NCBI GenBank assembly: GCA_017507805.1
Contig: JAFWAC010000005.1
Location: 17,696-81,695, forward strand
Source: Clostridia bacterium
GTDB lineage: Bacteria > Bacillota > Clostridia > Oscillospirales > Acutalibacteraceae
Length of the DNA: 64,000 bases
Direction: 5' to 3'
A program made the translations under genes and the position numbers. Each line of letters begins with the position of its first letter. Within the stretch, counting starts at the first letter, position 1. Shown here piece by piece: positions 8,691 to 17,297 of the stretch. Under the pieces are notes generated by a model. It did no database searches, had not been told where the DNA came from, and saw only the letters and a program-made list of their open reading frames with translations.

Positions 8691-8843
8691 TATATTGATA
8701 ACAAGTGCTATAATTGACACAACAAGAGTTCCTAAAAGGAACAATTCTTCGTATGTAACCATTTGGCACCACCCCCTTTATTAAAGAGGGCGAAAAGTGT
8801 GCCCTCTTAAAAGAGGGGCAACCGCCTACCGTTGTGATAGTCC
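8604..8843. repeat. Imperfect inverted repeat framing the toxin-antitoxin locus
   Basis: Left arm 8604-8628 (GGACTACC...GGTTGTCCC) and right arm 8815-8843 (reverse complement GGACTATC...GGTTGCCCC) share most bases. The 5' ends of the toxin mRNA and antitoxin RNA are therefore similar to each other rather than complementary. Confidence 0.6.
8676..8762 (-). CDS. Holin-like type I toxin peptide, 28 aa
   Basis: 28-residue peptide: MVTYEELFLLGTLVV, then SIIALVINITKKK. One hydrophobic membrane helix (about 7-24) with a short acidic start and a KKK tail, the pattern of the Hol_Tox / TxpA-like family of membrane-damaging type I toxins. A strong Shine-Dalgarno (GGGGGTGG) precedes the ATG. It is buried in an 8-base-pair hairpin of the mRNA leader (CCCTCTTT against AAAGGGGG, loop AAT), a typical way of blocking toxin translation. 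The stop codon lies inside the antitoxin terminator region. A 76-residue reading in another frame over the same bases is a shadow. Confidence 0.8.
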   Translation of the reverse strand: MVTYEELFLLGTLVVSIIALVINITKKK

Positions 8844-8868
8844 TTAAGGGTGCAAATGCACCGCACAT

Positions 8869-8897
8869 ATAATACCATAATACGACAAAACAATCAA
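8869..8897 (-). promoter_or_regulatory. Promoter of the toxin mRNA
   Basis: Minus strand: TTGATT (8892-8897), 17 bases, TATTAT (8869-8874). It gives a ~100-base structured leader before the toxin start. Confidence 0.7.
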
Positions 8898-8927
8898 CCC
8901 TTATTTAACATTTGTTTCACCTTAAAA

Positions 8928-8963
8928 CCCCCGCTTAAAATGCTTTCACATTCTAAGCGGGGG
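8928..8963 (-). terminator. Terminator after the M23 peptidase gene
   Basis: Perfect 10-base arms CCCCCGCTTA and TAAGCGGGGG. On the minus strand the stem is followed by TTTT. Confidence 0.75.
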
Positions 8964-8975
8964 GTAAAATATCGG

Positions 8976-10223
8976 TTAATTTAATCCTATATAGGGTGCG
9001 GGGTTTACCCTCACATCGTTCACAATAACCTCAAAATGCAGATGGTTTCCGGTTGAGTAGCCCGTGTTGCCCACTGCGGCAATCATATCACCCTGAGAAA
9101 CCTTTTCTCCCACACCGGCGCACAAAATGCTTGCGTGGGCATACTTTGTCTGAATTCCGTTACCGTGGTCGATTACTATGCTGTAGCCGTAATCACTGCG
9201 GTATCCGGCATAGGTGACGGTGCCGCTTGCGGCGGCAAAAATTGCAACACCGTAGTCGGCGCCCAAATCAATTCCCTTGTGGTTTCTGCCGTCCCCGTAA
9301 TAAGAGGTGACAACAAATTTACCCTTTGCTATCGGGCAGATAAAGCCTGCTGAGGTCACATTTGCCTTTTCAGCGGCGCTCAGCTTCACAGGTGCTGTGC
9401 CGATGGTTACAACCTTTGTGACAGGGGTGAAAATAGTTTGCTCAGAAACCTTGGTGCGTGATTTTTCACTGCCGTTAAGGGTTTCAACCGTCTCGACCTT
9501 GCGGGTTAATCCGTTTTTGCCGGCGGTAGTTACCTCATTATAACCACAGGGCTGAGTGTTGGTCTTAACCTCTTTGGTGGTATAGGGAACAGTGACATCG
9601 GTTGTCACAGAGGAAACGGTTTTAACCGAAAGGCTGTTTATAAGCTTCTCAGCTTCCGAAATATCGCAGATCTCGGATTTGAGAAAATAACCGCTTTTGG
9701 TTTCAACCTTATCTGTAAATGAAGCGGCGTTTTGCGCTCCCTTGATATAAAAAGCGGTGCGTCTGGCTTCAAGTAAAAGGGATAAATCGTTTTCGGTCAC
9801 ACAGGCAACCTGCTCACCGTTTATCGAAAGTGCAGTAGCGCGAACAAAATCACCTGTGTTTTCAATAATCGCGTCTGCAACGGCGGCGGCACTGTCAAGC
9901 TTGTCCACCACGGTTACGGTGAGAGCAAAACGGGGTGTTTGGATATTATCGTAAGCATCCTCGGTGCTGATATTTTTTGCCGCAATGCTTTTTGCATTCT
10001 CAAAAACGGCTGTATTCTGCACCGTTGCAATTATTTTACCCGAATATTCCACATCAAAGCCGAGGGTTATGCCCACAGCCACAATACTTATAACAACGGC
10101 AAGCAATCCCGTTAAGCAAAGAGAAAGCGCCCTTACAAATATTCTGTTAGATTTTATGAATTTGAAAGCCTTTACGAACCAATCAGCAGAAAGGAGCTTT
10201 TTAAAAAGGGCTTCAATGTCCAA
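8976..10223 (-). CDS. Membrane-anchored M23 peptidase with G5 domain
   Basis: 415 residues. A single membrane anchor at about 31-55 leaves the rest outside the cell. A G5 domain spans roughly 204-276 (VPYTTKEVKT ... VETVETLNG ... VVTIGT), a module often found beside peptidoglycan-binding or -cleaving domains. The LytM/M23 zinc peptidase at 293-413 has all ligands: H315 and D319 (HKGIDLG), H363 (YAHAS) and H394/H396 (HLHFEV), so it is probably active on peptide cross-links. The start is a TTG; a GGAGG lies ~20 bases upstream, farther than normal, so the exact start is uncertain. Confidence 0.85.
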   Translation of the reverse strand: MDIEALFKKLLSADWFVKAFKFIKSNRIFVRALSLCLTGLLAVVISIVAVGITLGFDVEYSGKIIATVQNTAVFENAKSIAAKNISTEDAYDNIQTPRFALTVTVVDKLDSAAAVADAIIENTGDFVRATALSINGEQVACVTENDLSLLLEARRTAFYIKGAQNAASFTDKVETKSGYFLKSEICDISEAEKLINSLSVKTVSSVTTDVTVPYTTKEVKTNTQPCGYNEVTTAGKNGLTRKVETVETLNGSEKSRTKVSEQTIFTPVTKVVTIGTAPVKLSAAEKANVTSAGFICPIAKGKFVVTSYYGDGRNHKGIDLGADYGVAIFAAASGTVTYAGYRSDYGYSIVIDHGNGIQTKYAHASILCAGVGEKVSQGDMIAAVGNTGYSTGNHLHFEVIVNDVRVNPAPYIGLN

Positions 10224-10291
10224 ATCCGTAAAAATAACAGTCGCCTCCTTAAATAATTACAATTTGTAATCTTTACAGGTTTTATTATAAC

Positions 10292-10319
10292 AAAAAGGTT
10301 ACAAAATTGCAACCTTTTT
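10292..10319 (-). terminator. Terminator after birA
   Basis: Arms AAAAAGGTT and AACCTTTTT around a 10-base loop, T-rich on both sides, so it may act in both directions. It separates birA from the M23 gene. Confidence 0.7.
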
Positions 10320-10428
10320 TGTAAATCTTTTTAATTTTTTTCTTAGGATTTGGTAAAATCGTTGCTTTTCACAGTTAATGGGCAAGGTGACAAGGTATTT
10401 TGTAATTATTACACATATAGGTCGGAAA

Positions 10429-11214
10429 TCAGGAAAGCTTCAGGCTTACTTCGCCGGAGGAAAGCAGTTCTTGGCTTCCGTCCTCAAGCTCCACAAGCAG
10501 GTGGCAATCGCTGTCAATTCCGAGTGCGGCGGCTCTACGGCGGCTCTCCCCCGATATTACGGTCACATTTTTCCCGATAACACAGCTTCGGGATATATAG
10601 TAATCGAGGAAGCTTCTCTCAGCAATCTGAGGGTACTGCTCAAAAAAGCGGTTGATTATTTCGGCGGCAAAGCGGTTTCGCAGGTTTTCATCCGACCTTT
10701 CAAAAACCGCGCCCGCTATATCCTTTATTTCATCGGCAAAGCCGTCCTTCGGGGTATATACATTGATGCCTATACCCAAAATCACCCGTTCGAGCCTGCC
10801 GTTTTGGAGGTTGAGGGTGGCTTCGGGGAGAATACCGCAAACCTTTTTGCCCTTTATCAGCACATCATTCACCCATTTGATTTCCGCCCTTGCGGAGCTT
10901 AAGGCTTCGATTGCTTCGCTGACCGCAACGGCGGCAAGCGCGGTTATAAGCACTGCATCAGCCGCCGGAATACGTGGCCTTAAGAGAATACTCATATAAA
11001 TACCGCTGTTTTCTGGGGAATGGAAGGTGCGGTTAAAACGGCCTCTGCCGCAGGTTTGCCTGCCTGCAATTACGGTTGTGCCCTCAGGCTTATCGGCAAA
11101 TTCTGCGGTTTTCATATAGCTGTTGGTCGAATCAACGCAGTCAAGCACAAAAATATTGCTTTGCGGATTTTTAAGGTGCTTTTTCACACCCTCGGCAGAA
11201 AGAATATCATTCAT
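10429..11214 (-). CDS. birA: Biotin--[acetyl-CoA-carboxylase] ligase, non-regulatory form
   Basis: Attaches biotin to carboxylase carrier proteins via biotinyl-AMP. Signature elements: STNSYMK (29-35), the adenylate loop GRGRFNR, and KWVNDVLIKGKKVCGIL. At 261 residues it begins directly with the catalytic domain and lacks the N-terminal winged-helix repressor domain found in E. coli and B. subtilis BirA, so it should not act as a biotin-operon repressor. A C-terminal SH3-like domain is present (VIGKNVTVIS ... LEDGSQELLSSGEVSL). Confidence 0.93.
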   Translation of the reverse strand: MNDILSAEGVKKHLKNPQSNIFVLDCVDSTNSYMKTAEFADKPEGTTVIAGRQTCGRGRFNRTFHSPENSGIYMSILLRPRIPAADAVLITALAAVAVSEAIEALSSARAEIKWVNDVLIKGKKVCGILPEATLNLQNGRLERVILGIGINVYTPKDGFADEIKDIAGAVFERSDENLRNRFAAEIINRFFEQYPQIAERSFLDYYISRSCVIGKNVTVISGESRRRAAALGIDSDCHLLVELEDGSQELLSSGEVSLKLS

Positions 11215-11275
11215 TAAGGCACCCCACTTTTATATTATATGATTGTGTTAAATCAGGGAGAAATTTAACATTTGG

Positions 11276-11450
11276 CCCCCTCGTCAGAGGGAGGCAAAGG
11301 CTACAATTTGTGACAATCATTTCCACAAGTAAAAAATTCTATATAATAACAAGCATTTTTCTGAATTTAATATAACATTTTTTACTGTTGTTTTCAAGTT
11401 ATATATGATAATAGAGTTATCTCGAAATTACGAGACAACTCTATTTTTTA
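11276..11450. repeat. Interspersed intergenic element, copy 2
   Basis: Same architecture as 4551-4720: CCCCTCGTCAGAGGGAGG, GGCAAAGG, ATTTCCACAAGT, AATATAACATT, TTTTCAAG, TATATATGATAATAGAGT, then a hairpin (11412-11443) and six T. No DUF559 gene accompanies this copy. The intergenic space 11215-11480 holds nothing else. Confidence 0.7.
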
Positions 11451-11480
11451 TGGTATGACAAAAGCATACCGACATGCTGA

Positions 11481-11956
11481 TCATACCAAAGAATTCTTTT
11501 TTATAGCGAACAAAATATTTTTTGCGATAATAACAAGCGAAAGAAAAATGTAAAAAATCCGGATGTATTTTAAAAAAGAGAATTTCTTTACTAAAATATA
11601 AGAGGAAATGTAATAAGTCTGAAATGGAATCATCATAAAAACAAATAAGGATAGTGCTATTAATACAGAAAGTAATATATTTAGTCTTCTACTTACTTGT
11701 TTTTTTAATGTTGAAACAGTTAAAAGAACTACAGTTGTAATACTTAAAAGAACAAACGGTACGGAAAAACACATCCCAAAATATTCCCCATTTTATATAT
11801 TAAAGTAGGTATATCTGCACCGCCGATTACTTCTATACCATTCATCCCTATCGCCACAGTAGATAATTCAAAAAACAGGCTTTTAATAAGTACATAACAC
11901 CAAAAAAGCGATACGATACCGTAAAGCATTGATATAAAAGAAATAATGCGCTTCAT
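11481..11956 (-). pseudogene. Small multi-pass membrane protein gene, probably frameshifted
   Basis: Two overlapping frames: residues 1-70 from the ATG at 11956 (helix about 6-30) and a 97-residue frame ending at 11481 with three further hydrophobic segments. If one A is added to the AAAA run at 11791-11794, the first frame continues smoothly (IYK-NGEYFG-MCFSVPFVLL) into the second, giving a ~158-residue protein with about four membrane helices. The start overlaps the stop of the upstream lipoprotein (ATGA), so it is the last cistron of that operon. It could alternatively be two separate small genes. No family recognised. Confidence 0.55.
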
Positions 11957-13440
11957 CTTGAATCCTCATTAAATACAAATAATGCCGCCGCAAAATCAAC
12001 ACCTGACGGGAATTTCAAATCAAACGGATTTTCATCCGCTGAAACTTTTCCGGCAATGACTAAAGAGCCGTTTAACAACAGAGCAGAATCGCAAGGTTCA
12101 TTATTTACATCACACCTGAAAATCTTTCTGTCAAGTTCTTTGCCGTCTTTGTCTATGCAGGCATTATATACACAGAAAACCCGTTCCCCTTTTTGTTTTT
12201 CTTCAGGTAAAATCTGTTCACAGGGATATTTTATCTGATAGCCGTCAAAATAATCTGTCATACCAACTACATAAGCCATGTCGTCTTTTATGTGTATTCC
12301 GAAAACATGGTCAACAGCCATTCCCTTATTTGAAAGCGGAACTTTATAAACGATATCACCGGTTTTATTTAATTTAACAAGCATTCGGCGATAAGGCATA
12401 GACCGTTCAACACTCATATCCCAAAAAGAATCTGCACCATACCAATTTGTACCTACAGCAAGATAAAAATTACCGTTACTGTCTATAACAGCTTCTTCTA
12501 TCCAATCGTCTCCGCCACCGCCTAATGTTTTAGCCCATATTAGTTCCCTTTCAGCAGAAAAATGCATTATTATTGCCTCTGTTGCTTTTGAACTATCATA
12601 GCTTTCTGCAACCAACGGATATTTTTCTGCCAAAGATTCGTTACAAGCAGATAATAGATAAAATCCACCGTTACCGTCAGCAATTATATCAGCATCTTGT
12701 GGGTCAATATTTTTCATAAGGTCAATAGTTTCTATAAGTTCTCCCGCTTTATTCAAATAGGAAATTTTGAGCCTTCTTCCAAAATCCGATGAATTAACCG
12801 ACACAAACAATACGGCAATTATATCGGGTGATATTTCTTCAATATCATGTACCGTTGCCTCAAACTCAATGCTTTCGTAAGGCATAAACCATTCGGTTTC
12901 TAAATCACTATTTATTCTCGTAATACAAGGCGGGCAGTATGATGCCGCAACAAAACCACCGTCACTGCAAACCGCTATTTTATCAAAGCCGTTTCCGTTC
13001 TCATAAAAGTGTTCTCCATTTAGGTTTGAATTTTCATCATAGATTTGTATAACCGAATAAACCAAATCCTCTGTAACACGATGTCCCGAAACAGCAAATC
13101 CACCGTTTGGAAGATTTACCATGTCTGTAAACCTATGATTACTATCCCTGACTGAAAATTTCACTTCGGGCAATCTGCTTTCAACTACAACGGTTTCGTT
13201 TTTGGTGACAGTTTCTTCCTTTGATTTTTCTTTATTTTCTGTCTTTTCTTTTTGGGAATTGACCTTTTCATTTGATTTAGCATTCTGCTCCTCAGAACTA
13301 ACAACCGAATCAGAATCCTCTGAAATTAGATTTTGTACTTCCGAAACAAAATCGCTGTTAATATTTTCCACTATTTCCTCACAACCGCAAAGGCACACAG
13401 ATAGAGCAAAAATTAACAATATGGATGTAAATTTTTTCAT
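11953..13440 (-). CDS. Lipoprotein with acidic/lysine-rich linker and beta-propeller-like body
   Basis: 495 residues. Lipoprotein signal with lipobox LCGC (Cys about 20), then a ~60-residue Ser/Glu/Lys-rich linker (to about 88), then repeats of the type DSNGNFYLAVG / PNGGFAVSG / DGGFVAAS typical of bacterial beta-propellers. It would be anchored to the outer face of the membrane with the propeller projecting outward. Second of three tightly packed genes below the AraC regulator. Function not recognised; sensing or binding is more likely than catalysis. Confidence 0.7.
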   Translation of the reverse strand: MKKFTSILLIFALSVCLCGCEEIVENINSDFVSEVQNLISEDSDSVVSSEEQNAKSNEKVNSQKEKTENKEKSKEETVTKNETVVVESRLPEVKFSVRDSNHRFTDMVNLPNGGFAVSGHRVTEDLVYSVIQIYDENSNLNGEHFYENGNGFDKIAVCSDGGFVAASYCPPCITRINSDLETEWFMPYESIEFEATVHDIEEISPDIIAVLFVSVNSSDFGRRLKISYLNKAGELIETIDLMKNIDPQDADIIADGNGGFYLLSACNESLAEKYPLVAESYDSSKATEAIIMHFSAERELIWAKTLGGGGDDWIEEAVIDSNGNFYLAVGTNWYGADSFWDMSVERSMPYRRMLVKLNKTGDIVYKVPLSNKGMAVDHVFGIHIKDDMAYVVGMTDYFDGYQIKYPCEQILPEEKQKGERVFCVYNACIDKDGKELDRKIFRCDVNNEPCDSALLLNGSLVIAGKVSADENPFDLKFPSGVDFAAALFVFNEDSR

Positions 13441-13451
13441 TTTACCACCTT

Positions 13452-14729
13452 TTATTTCATAGCATTCTTTAAATCTAATATTTCAGTATAGCTTTCATTT
13501 TCTGCATTATATGTAATCATTATATGTGTTTCATCAAGCCATTGCTTAAAAGATATATTACAGCCTTTATATTTATCTATCGAAAAGTGTTTGATATGTT
13601 TTGTTATATCAATAACTTTATCCTTTTCCATATCAATAAAAACAGGAATATATGGTTCTACAGTGTTTTCGTATACAGCATTGCCCTCATCATAATACGA
13701 AATTGGCATTTCTTTATATCCGCCTAAAAGATATCTTCCGCTTTCATTTGGGATGCCGACTATATCCATAAACGGTTTCATTTTAATGGTAAAATGCTCA
13801 TTGGTTTTTAAATTATATAAATCTAATTTTCCTTTTTCCCAATTGTTTTTTATTATAATATGTGAAGTCGGATAACCTCCATAATAGGTTGCAGACTGAT
13901 ACGAATCAAAAGACTTTTCTAAATCCCATTTGGTGATTTTATCATCCTTAATGTCATAATAGTAAGTTTCTGAATAATTTTCTTCGGTATTCGGTTCGTG
14001 CTCAAAATGAAAGGTTACAATTAACTTATCACCAATAAACATTTGTGGTGAGACGGTATAGCTTGTATATTTATTTTTATCATATTCCGGAATGGGAATT
14101 TGCTTTGAGTCACCGCTTTCTAAATTCATAACATAATACTTTGCTGTGCCATGTAGAATATCATATGAAGTTCCACCGTGCAAAGCAATATATTTTCCAT
14201 CCGCACTTATTCCTGCATAGGATAAAGCGTAGTCTTCCGTTTCGGTAAAAATCAGATTATATTCATCGTTAAACACATTATAAATAATTGGCTTTGTTAC
14301 AGCAGAACCCCATATCAAAATATTTTCAGGGTTATTAGGAATCGGCTCTAATACAATCTGTGCACCAATTTGTTTGTAATCTATATTTGCATAGGGATAA
14401 ACCGTGCTTTTGTAAATATAATACTTGATTGGTAATTTAAATTCTTCAAATAAAGCACTAATATCCGAATTTAATTTTATTTCGGTTTCAAACGATTCTA
14501 ATTGCAATAGGTCACCATCGATGTATGCGTATGCGTTCTCAATAGTGTTAACCTCTTGTTGCATAAAAGAAAGCGCATCTGTTTCTATTATTAGTCCGTC
14601 TTTATACCCGTGAAAACCCGCGAGAGGTAAATCTACCACACCTATAGAATGTGTGATTTCTTTGCTTCCGCAAGCAGTCAAACATAAAATTAAGATGAAT
14701 GTAGTAATAAAAACAACTGATTTTTTCAT
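13452..14729 (-). CDS. Lipoprotein, TolB/WD-like repeat protein
   Basis: 425 residues with lipobox LTAC (Cys 20). The body has repeated strands such as GISADGKYIALHGG and GRYLLGGYKE that look like beta-propeller blades. Its start codon overlaps the stop of the AraC gene upstream (ATGA), so regulator and lipoprotein are translationally coupled. No specific family recognised. Confidence 0.7.
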   Translation of the reverse strand: MKKSVVFITTFILILCLTACGSKEITHSIGVVDLPLAGFHGYKDGLIIETDALSFMQQEVNTIENAYAYIDGDLLQLESFETEIKLNSDISALFEEFKLPIKYYIYKSTVYPYANIDYKQIGAQIVLEPIPNNPENILIWGSAVTKPIIYNVFNDEYNLIFTETEDYALSYAGISADGKYIALHGGTSYDILHGTAKYYVMNLESGDSKQIPIPEYDKNKYTSYTVSPQMFIGDKLIVTFHFEHEPNTEENYSETYYYDIKDDKITKWDLEKSFDSYQSATYYGGYPTSHIIIKNNWEKGKLDLYNLKTNEHFTIKMKPFMDIVGIPNESGRYLLGGYKEMPISYYDEGNAVYENTVEPYIPVFIDMEKDKVIDITKHIKHFSIDKYKGCNISFKQWLDETHIMITYNAENESYTEILDLKNAMK

Positions 14730-15649
14730 CTAATCTCATCCTTCCGTTTTTGCACCGCCGATTTGCGGAACTCGGCAGGGGTTGTGCCCGCTATTTTTTT
14801 GAAAATACGATTAAAGTGTTGTACCGTTTTAAATCCAACCATGCTTGCAATATCTTTAACCGGCACATCGGTAAAGCTGAGTTGGTTTTTTGCAATAGTA
14901 ATTCGGTATTGCATCAAATATTCGATTGCAGTACAACCAAGTTCTTCTTTCATAAGTGCAGTAAGAGTGGTGTGGTTTATTCCTGCATTCACCGCTATAT
15001 CCGAAAGTGTTATATTCTCGCCGTAATGTCCTTCTATATAAAGCACCGCATCCCGAAGCATTGGATTATTGATAATTGGTATATTGTCTGATTTTTGATG
15101 GGTTAGTCCATAACCTATAAGACCGTACATACGCTCTAAGGCAATAATAATCTCCATAAAATAAGAGCGACCTCGACAAGACCAATACCAATCCCGTTGT
15201 TCCTCTAATTCCTGCATCATATAATCTGCAGAATGCTCGATTTTTTCTACCTGTGTTTCCGCGATAGGAATAACATACGCTTTATGGGTAAACGGTTTTA
15301 ACATAAACATATCGTGAGTGGTGGCAATATCACTATAGTTTTCAGAACGCAAAAGTTCAAAGGACATATTGATATTTAAGAATTTAGGGTGGAAGTACAC
15401 ACAAGTGTATTGAGCCTTCGCTTTCGACACAAGCACAGGATTTTCTGATTCGTCAAAGCACAAAAAAGACGGTGCGGTAGCAACAATTTTCTTTTCACCA
15501 ACAGTAAATTCCAATTTGCCCTTGGCAAGAAGGATCAACAAAAAACACTTGTCCTTAATATTGATATCATCCAGTGAACTGTTTTTGGTGCACTCTACAA
15601 AGGCAACTTTTCCTTCGTTATATTTTCTACCAACCGTAATATGTTCCAT
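14726..15649 (-). CDS. AraC-family transcriptional regulator
   Basis: 307 residues. An N-terminal cupin-like ligand domain (about 1-130) precedes a C-terminal double helix-turn-helix at about 205-303 (ITLSDIAVNAGINHTTLTALMK, second HTH VPVKDIASMVGFKTVQHFNRIFKK, ending GTTPAEFRK). First gene of an operon with two lipoproteins and a small membrane protein, which suggests it controls its own operon in response to an extracellular or metabolic cue. A plausible promoter (TTGTAG-17-TAAAAT) lies in 15665-15700. Confidence 0.9.
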   Translation of the reverse strand: MEHITVGRKYNEGKVAFVECTKNSSLDDINIKDKCFLLILLAKGKLEFTVGEKKIVATAPSFLCFDESENPVLVSKAKAQYTCVYFHPKFLNINMSFELLRSENYSDIATTHDMFMLKPFTHKAYVIPIAETQVEKIEHSADYMMQELEEQRDWYWSCRGRSYFMEIIIALERMYGLIGYGLTHQKSDNIPIINNPMLRDAVLYIEGHYGENITLSDIAVNAGINHTTLTALMKEELGCTAIEYLMQYRITIAKNQLSFTDVPVKDIASMVGFKTVQHFNRIFKKIAGTTPAEFRKSAVQKRKDEIR

Positions 15650-15838
15650 GTTTCCACCGCCTTTAATTACTCATATTTTACCATAATATGTATAGTGCTA
15701 CAACAAGCAAAATTTATCCGATTTCTAATTTGTTTTATCTAAAATTAAATTTTAACATCTTATATCCTCTGATTTTTTATATAAATAATAAAAACCTGCC
15801 AAACAATACATAAAGACAGGTAAATTTAAGAAAATATA

Positions 15839-15867
15839 TTGATATTTTTATTTAGTTTCAGTATAAT
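15839..15867 (+). promoter_or_regulatory. Promoter of the murD operon
   Basis: TTGATA (15839-15844), 17 bases, TATAAT (15862-15867), 41 bases before the murD start. Confidence 0.75.
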
Positions 15868-15908
15868 AAAAATGTATATACATTTTCGTTTTTGAGGGGG
15901 CAGTCAAA

Positions 15909-17297
15909 ATGGATTGCAAAAGATTTTTCGAGCAGATAAAGGGCAAAAGAATTGCCATGTGCGGTATAGGGGTGAGCAACACTCCCTTAATTCTTGATTT
16001 TCTTTCAAAAGGTGCCAAGGTTTATGCCTGTGACCGCCGCAGCCGTGAGCTTATCGGTGAAACGGCGGAAAAGCTTGAGGCGGCAGGCGCACGGCTCCGT
16101 CTCGGAGAGGATTACCTTGATAATCTGGAGGTTGATATTATTTTCCGCACCCCGGGAATGAATTTCAATCTGCCTGAGCTTGAGGCGGCGCGCAAAAAGG
16201 GTATTGCTGTTACAAGCGAAATGGAGGTCTTTTTCGATTTGTGCCCTGCAACGGTCTTTGCCGTTACCGGCTCGGACGGTAAAACCACCACAACCACACT
16301 TATTGCCAAAATGCTTGAGGCTGAGGGAAAACGAGTGTTTGTCGGCGGAAATATAGGCACTCCCCTGCTTCCCGAAATTGAAAACATAACCGCAGAGGAT
16401 TTTGTTGTGGCGGAGCTTTCTTCCTTCCAGCTCATCTCAATGAGAAAAAGCCCCGATGTAGCTGTGGTTACAAATGTTGCCCCCAATCACTTGGATGTTC
16501 ATAAGGATATGGACGAATATGTTGAGGCAAAGAAAAATGTTATTTTGCATCAAAACGCATTCTCGCGTACCGTTTTAAACCGCGATAACGAAATCACCGA
16601 GGGCTTCCGTCAGTTCGTGAGGGGACAGTCTCTGGGCTTTAGCATGGAGCGCCAGCTTCACAACGGCGCATGGCTTGACGATGAGGGTTATCTCCACATG
16701 GCTTACCGCGGAATTGACGTGCCGATTATGCACAAGAGCGAGATTACAATTCTCGGTGACCACAATGTTGCAAACTATCTCACTGCCATTGCCGCCGTTT
16801 GGGGCTATGTGGGTGTGGATACAATTAAAAAGGTGGCAAAGGAATTTGGCGGTGTGGAGCACCGTATCGAATTTGTAAGAGAGGTAAAGGGCGTTAAGTA
16901 TTATAACGACTCCATCGCCTCAAGCCCCACAAGAACAATCGCAGGCTTAAAGGCTTTTGACCGCAAGGTTCATCTCATTGCAGGGGGCTACGATAAGCAC
17001 ATCCCCTTTGAGCCGATGGTTCCCTTTGTTTTGGAAAAGGTAGAAAAGCTTTACCTTTGCGGTCACACTGCAGATAAAATTGAAACGGCGGTAAGAGCAA
17101 GCCGCGACTATAACGGAAATCCCGAAATTATCCGCGTGGAGAATATCGCCCAAGCGGTTGAGATGGCATATAACACAGCAAAGCCGGGAGATATTGTAAC
17201 CCTTAGTCCTGCCTGCGCCAGCTTTGACGCATACCCCAACTTTGCCGCAAGAGGAAATCATTTTAAGGAATTGGTGAACGGGCTTGAAAACAATTAA
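15909..17297 (+). CDS. murD: UDP-N-acetylmuramoyl-L-alanine--D-glutamate ligase
   Basis: Adds D-Glu to UDP-MurNAc-L-Ala in cytoplasmic peptidoglycan synthesis. 462 residues, normal length. N-terminal Rossmann-like UDP-binding domain (MCGIGVSNTPL), ATP P-loop GSDGKTTT at 121-128, central NHLDVH, and C-terminal ligase domain with HRIEFV, YYNDSIASSPTRT and LSPACASFDAY. It lies apart from a dcw cluster and heads an operon with two peptidases; the next gene overlaps its 3' end by 14 bases. Ribosome site GAGGGGG precedes the ATG. Confidence 0.96.
   Translation: MDCKRFFEQIKGKRIAMCGIGVSNTPLILDFLSKGAKVYACDRRSRELIGETAEKLEAAGARLRLGEDYLDNLEVDIIFRTPGMNFNLPELEAARKKGIAVTSEMEVFFDLCPATVFAVTGSDGKTTTTTLIAKMLEAEGKRVFVGGNIGTPLLPEIENITAEDFVVAELSSFQLISMRKSPDVAVVTNVAPNHLDVHKDMDEYVEAKKNVILHQNAFSRTVLNRDNEITEGFRQFVRGQSLGFSMERQLHNGAWLDDEGYLHMAYRGIDVPIMHKSEITILGDHNVANYLTAIAAVWGYVGVDTIKKVAKEFGGVEHRIEFVREVKGVKYYNDSIASSPTRTIAGLKAFDRKVHLIAGGYDKHIPFEPMVPFVLEKVEKLYLCGHTADKIETAVRASRDYNGNPEIIRVENIAQAVEMAYNTAKPGDIVTLSPACASFDAYPNFAARGNHFKELVNGLENN

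Noticed and set aside
8638-8868. 76-residue minus-strand reading frame over the toxin-antitoxin locus
   Set aside because: It crosses the toxin leader, the hairpins and the terminator in a different frame. The 28-residue holin-like peptide with its own ribosome site explains the region better.
10350-11217. Plus-strand frames opposite birA
   Set aside because: birA is strongly conserved on the minus strand; the plus-strand frames are low-complexity shadows.
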